A stretch of DNA of 33,249 nt from an uncultured Pseudomonadales bacterium. Its GTDB lineage: Bacteria > Pseudomonadota > Gammaproteobacteria > Pseudomonadales > Azotimanducaceae. Where the stretch lies: the NCBI GenBank assembly GCA_938036875.1, contig CALHVX010000049.1, forward strand, positions 1 to 33,249, given 5' to 3'. Every line of letters begins with the position of its first letter. Within the stretch, counting starts at the first letter, position 1. The position numbers and the translations under genes were made by a program. Below are positions 32,798 through 33,249 of this stretch, one piece after another. The notes under the pieces are model-generated. The model was not told the DNA's origin and ran no database searches. It worked only from the letters and a program-made list of their open reading frames with translations.

Positions 32798-33249
32798 TGC
32801 TAGGCTCCTCCCAAGAAGTTTCGTTAGCATCTGCTGTATCTCCATCGTTGTTGCAATCCCAACCACGCACACCCGCTTCATCTATCGTCAAGAAGCCATC
32901 GTTAGCTACCGTGCCTCCACTTGGCGTTGCGGTTAGAAGGTAAGTACTGACCGTACTGGTCACACTAAGTTGATAGCGGTTTTCGGCCTGGGAACGTGGC
33001 TGGCAAATCTCGGCGGCCACCGGGCCTGTGTCGCTATCACCCACCCCATCTGCATCGCTATCTGCACTGTTTTCGTAGCTAAAATTAACCGCCGCAAAGC
33101 GTTCCAGACCCTGGGCGCAGCTCAACAGATCCGCTTGCGCTTGAGTACGGTAAGTCCGCTTTGCATAAGAGGAGTAGATTGGCACGCTGATGGCCGAAAT
33201 GAGCGCCAGGATAACCAACGCAACCAGCAGCTCCATAAGGGTAAAGCCG
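32784..33249 (-). CDS. pilE: Type IV pilus minor pilin PilE (start missing)
   Basis: A prepilin truncated by the right edge: the frame enters as GFTLMELLVALVILALISAISVPIYSSYAKRTYRTQAQADL, so only the start codon and short leader are missing. A head of about 110 residues follows with cysteines in LLSCAQG, ICQPRS, WDCNND and SSEC. PilE-type YQLSVTSTVSTYLLTATP and a C-terminal WDCNNDGD are visible. SADSDADGVGDSDTGP resembles a thrombospondin type 3 calcium repeat. In P. aeruginosa pilE is the last gene of the cluster; here it is upstream of fimU. The operon promoter is out of view. Confidence 0.85.
   Translation of the reverse strand, partial: GFTLMELLVALVILALISAISVPIYSSYAKRTYRTQAQADLLSCAQGLERFAAVNFSYENSADSDADGVGDSDTGPVAAEICQPRSQAENRYQLSVTSTVSTYLLTATPSGGTVANDGFLTIDEAGVRGWDCNNDGDTADANETSWEEPSSECT

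Noticed and set aside
32798-32881. Upstream extension of fimU by 28 codons
   Set aside because: It lies inside pilE and would give an abnormally long leader; the GTG at 32797 has a strong ribosome site.

Overview
The window is a protein-coding stretch of a Gammaproteobacterium. It fits the broad Pseudomonas / Cellvibrionales / Oceanospirillales assemblage. The arguments are gene content and order: a FabY-type beta-ketoacyl synthase; rluD-pgeF diverging from bamD-pilS-pilR-fimT; a fimU-pilV-pilW-pilX-pilY1-pilY2-pilE minor-pilin set; and ilvI-ilvH-pssA-msrP-msrQ. All of these are arrangements known from pseudomonads and relatives. I see no tRNA, rRNA, CRISPR array, insertion sequence or prophage. 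Coding density is very high and many genes overlap by 1 to 10 bp.

Layout. (1) 1-6699, acyl-CoA metabolism: the N-terminal ~970 residues of a large fused carboxyltransferase (acetyl-CoA carboxylase family) run off the left edge on the minus strand. It diverges from moaB, which is followed by a thiolase and fabY. (2) 6711-10854, minus strand: a HolD-like gene, rimI, prfC, a single-domain response regulator and a sirB1-family gene, probably one transcription unit. (3) 10957-16847: aroG (plus) converges on ilvI-ilvH-pssA and msrP-msrQ (minus); the ilvC gene usual in this block is absent. (4) 17066-19297: a DUF4124 envelope protein converges on rluD-pgeF. (5) 19539-24538, plus: bamD, pilS, pilR, fimT. 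(6) 24535-33249, minus: pilE, fimU, pilV, pilW, pilX, pilY1, pilY2, a tightly coupled type IV pilus minor-pilin/tip operon facing fimT.

How the genes relate. The carboxyltransferase, thiolase and FabY all handle acetyl-CoA/malonyl units at the entry to fatty acid synthesis. MoaB makes molybdenum cofactor, which the methionine sulfoxide reductase MsrP needs. PilS/PilR is the sigma-54 two-component system that controls pilin expression, and it sits beside the minor-pilin operon whose products prime the pilus and place the PilY1 adhesin at its tip.

Most notable observations: a PilY1 with about 480 extra N-terminal residues of cadherin-like repeats ahead of its VWA domain; an acetyl-CoA carboxylase carboxyltransferase fused in alpha-to-beta order; TAG as the dominant stop codon (17 of 28 genes, by my reading); a short upstream reading frame resembling a duplicated PilR N-terminus that overlaps the pilR start; and a perfect palindrome abutting the fimT start codon. 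All homology calls are from pattern recognition and no search was run.
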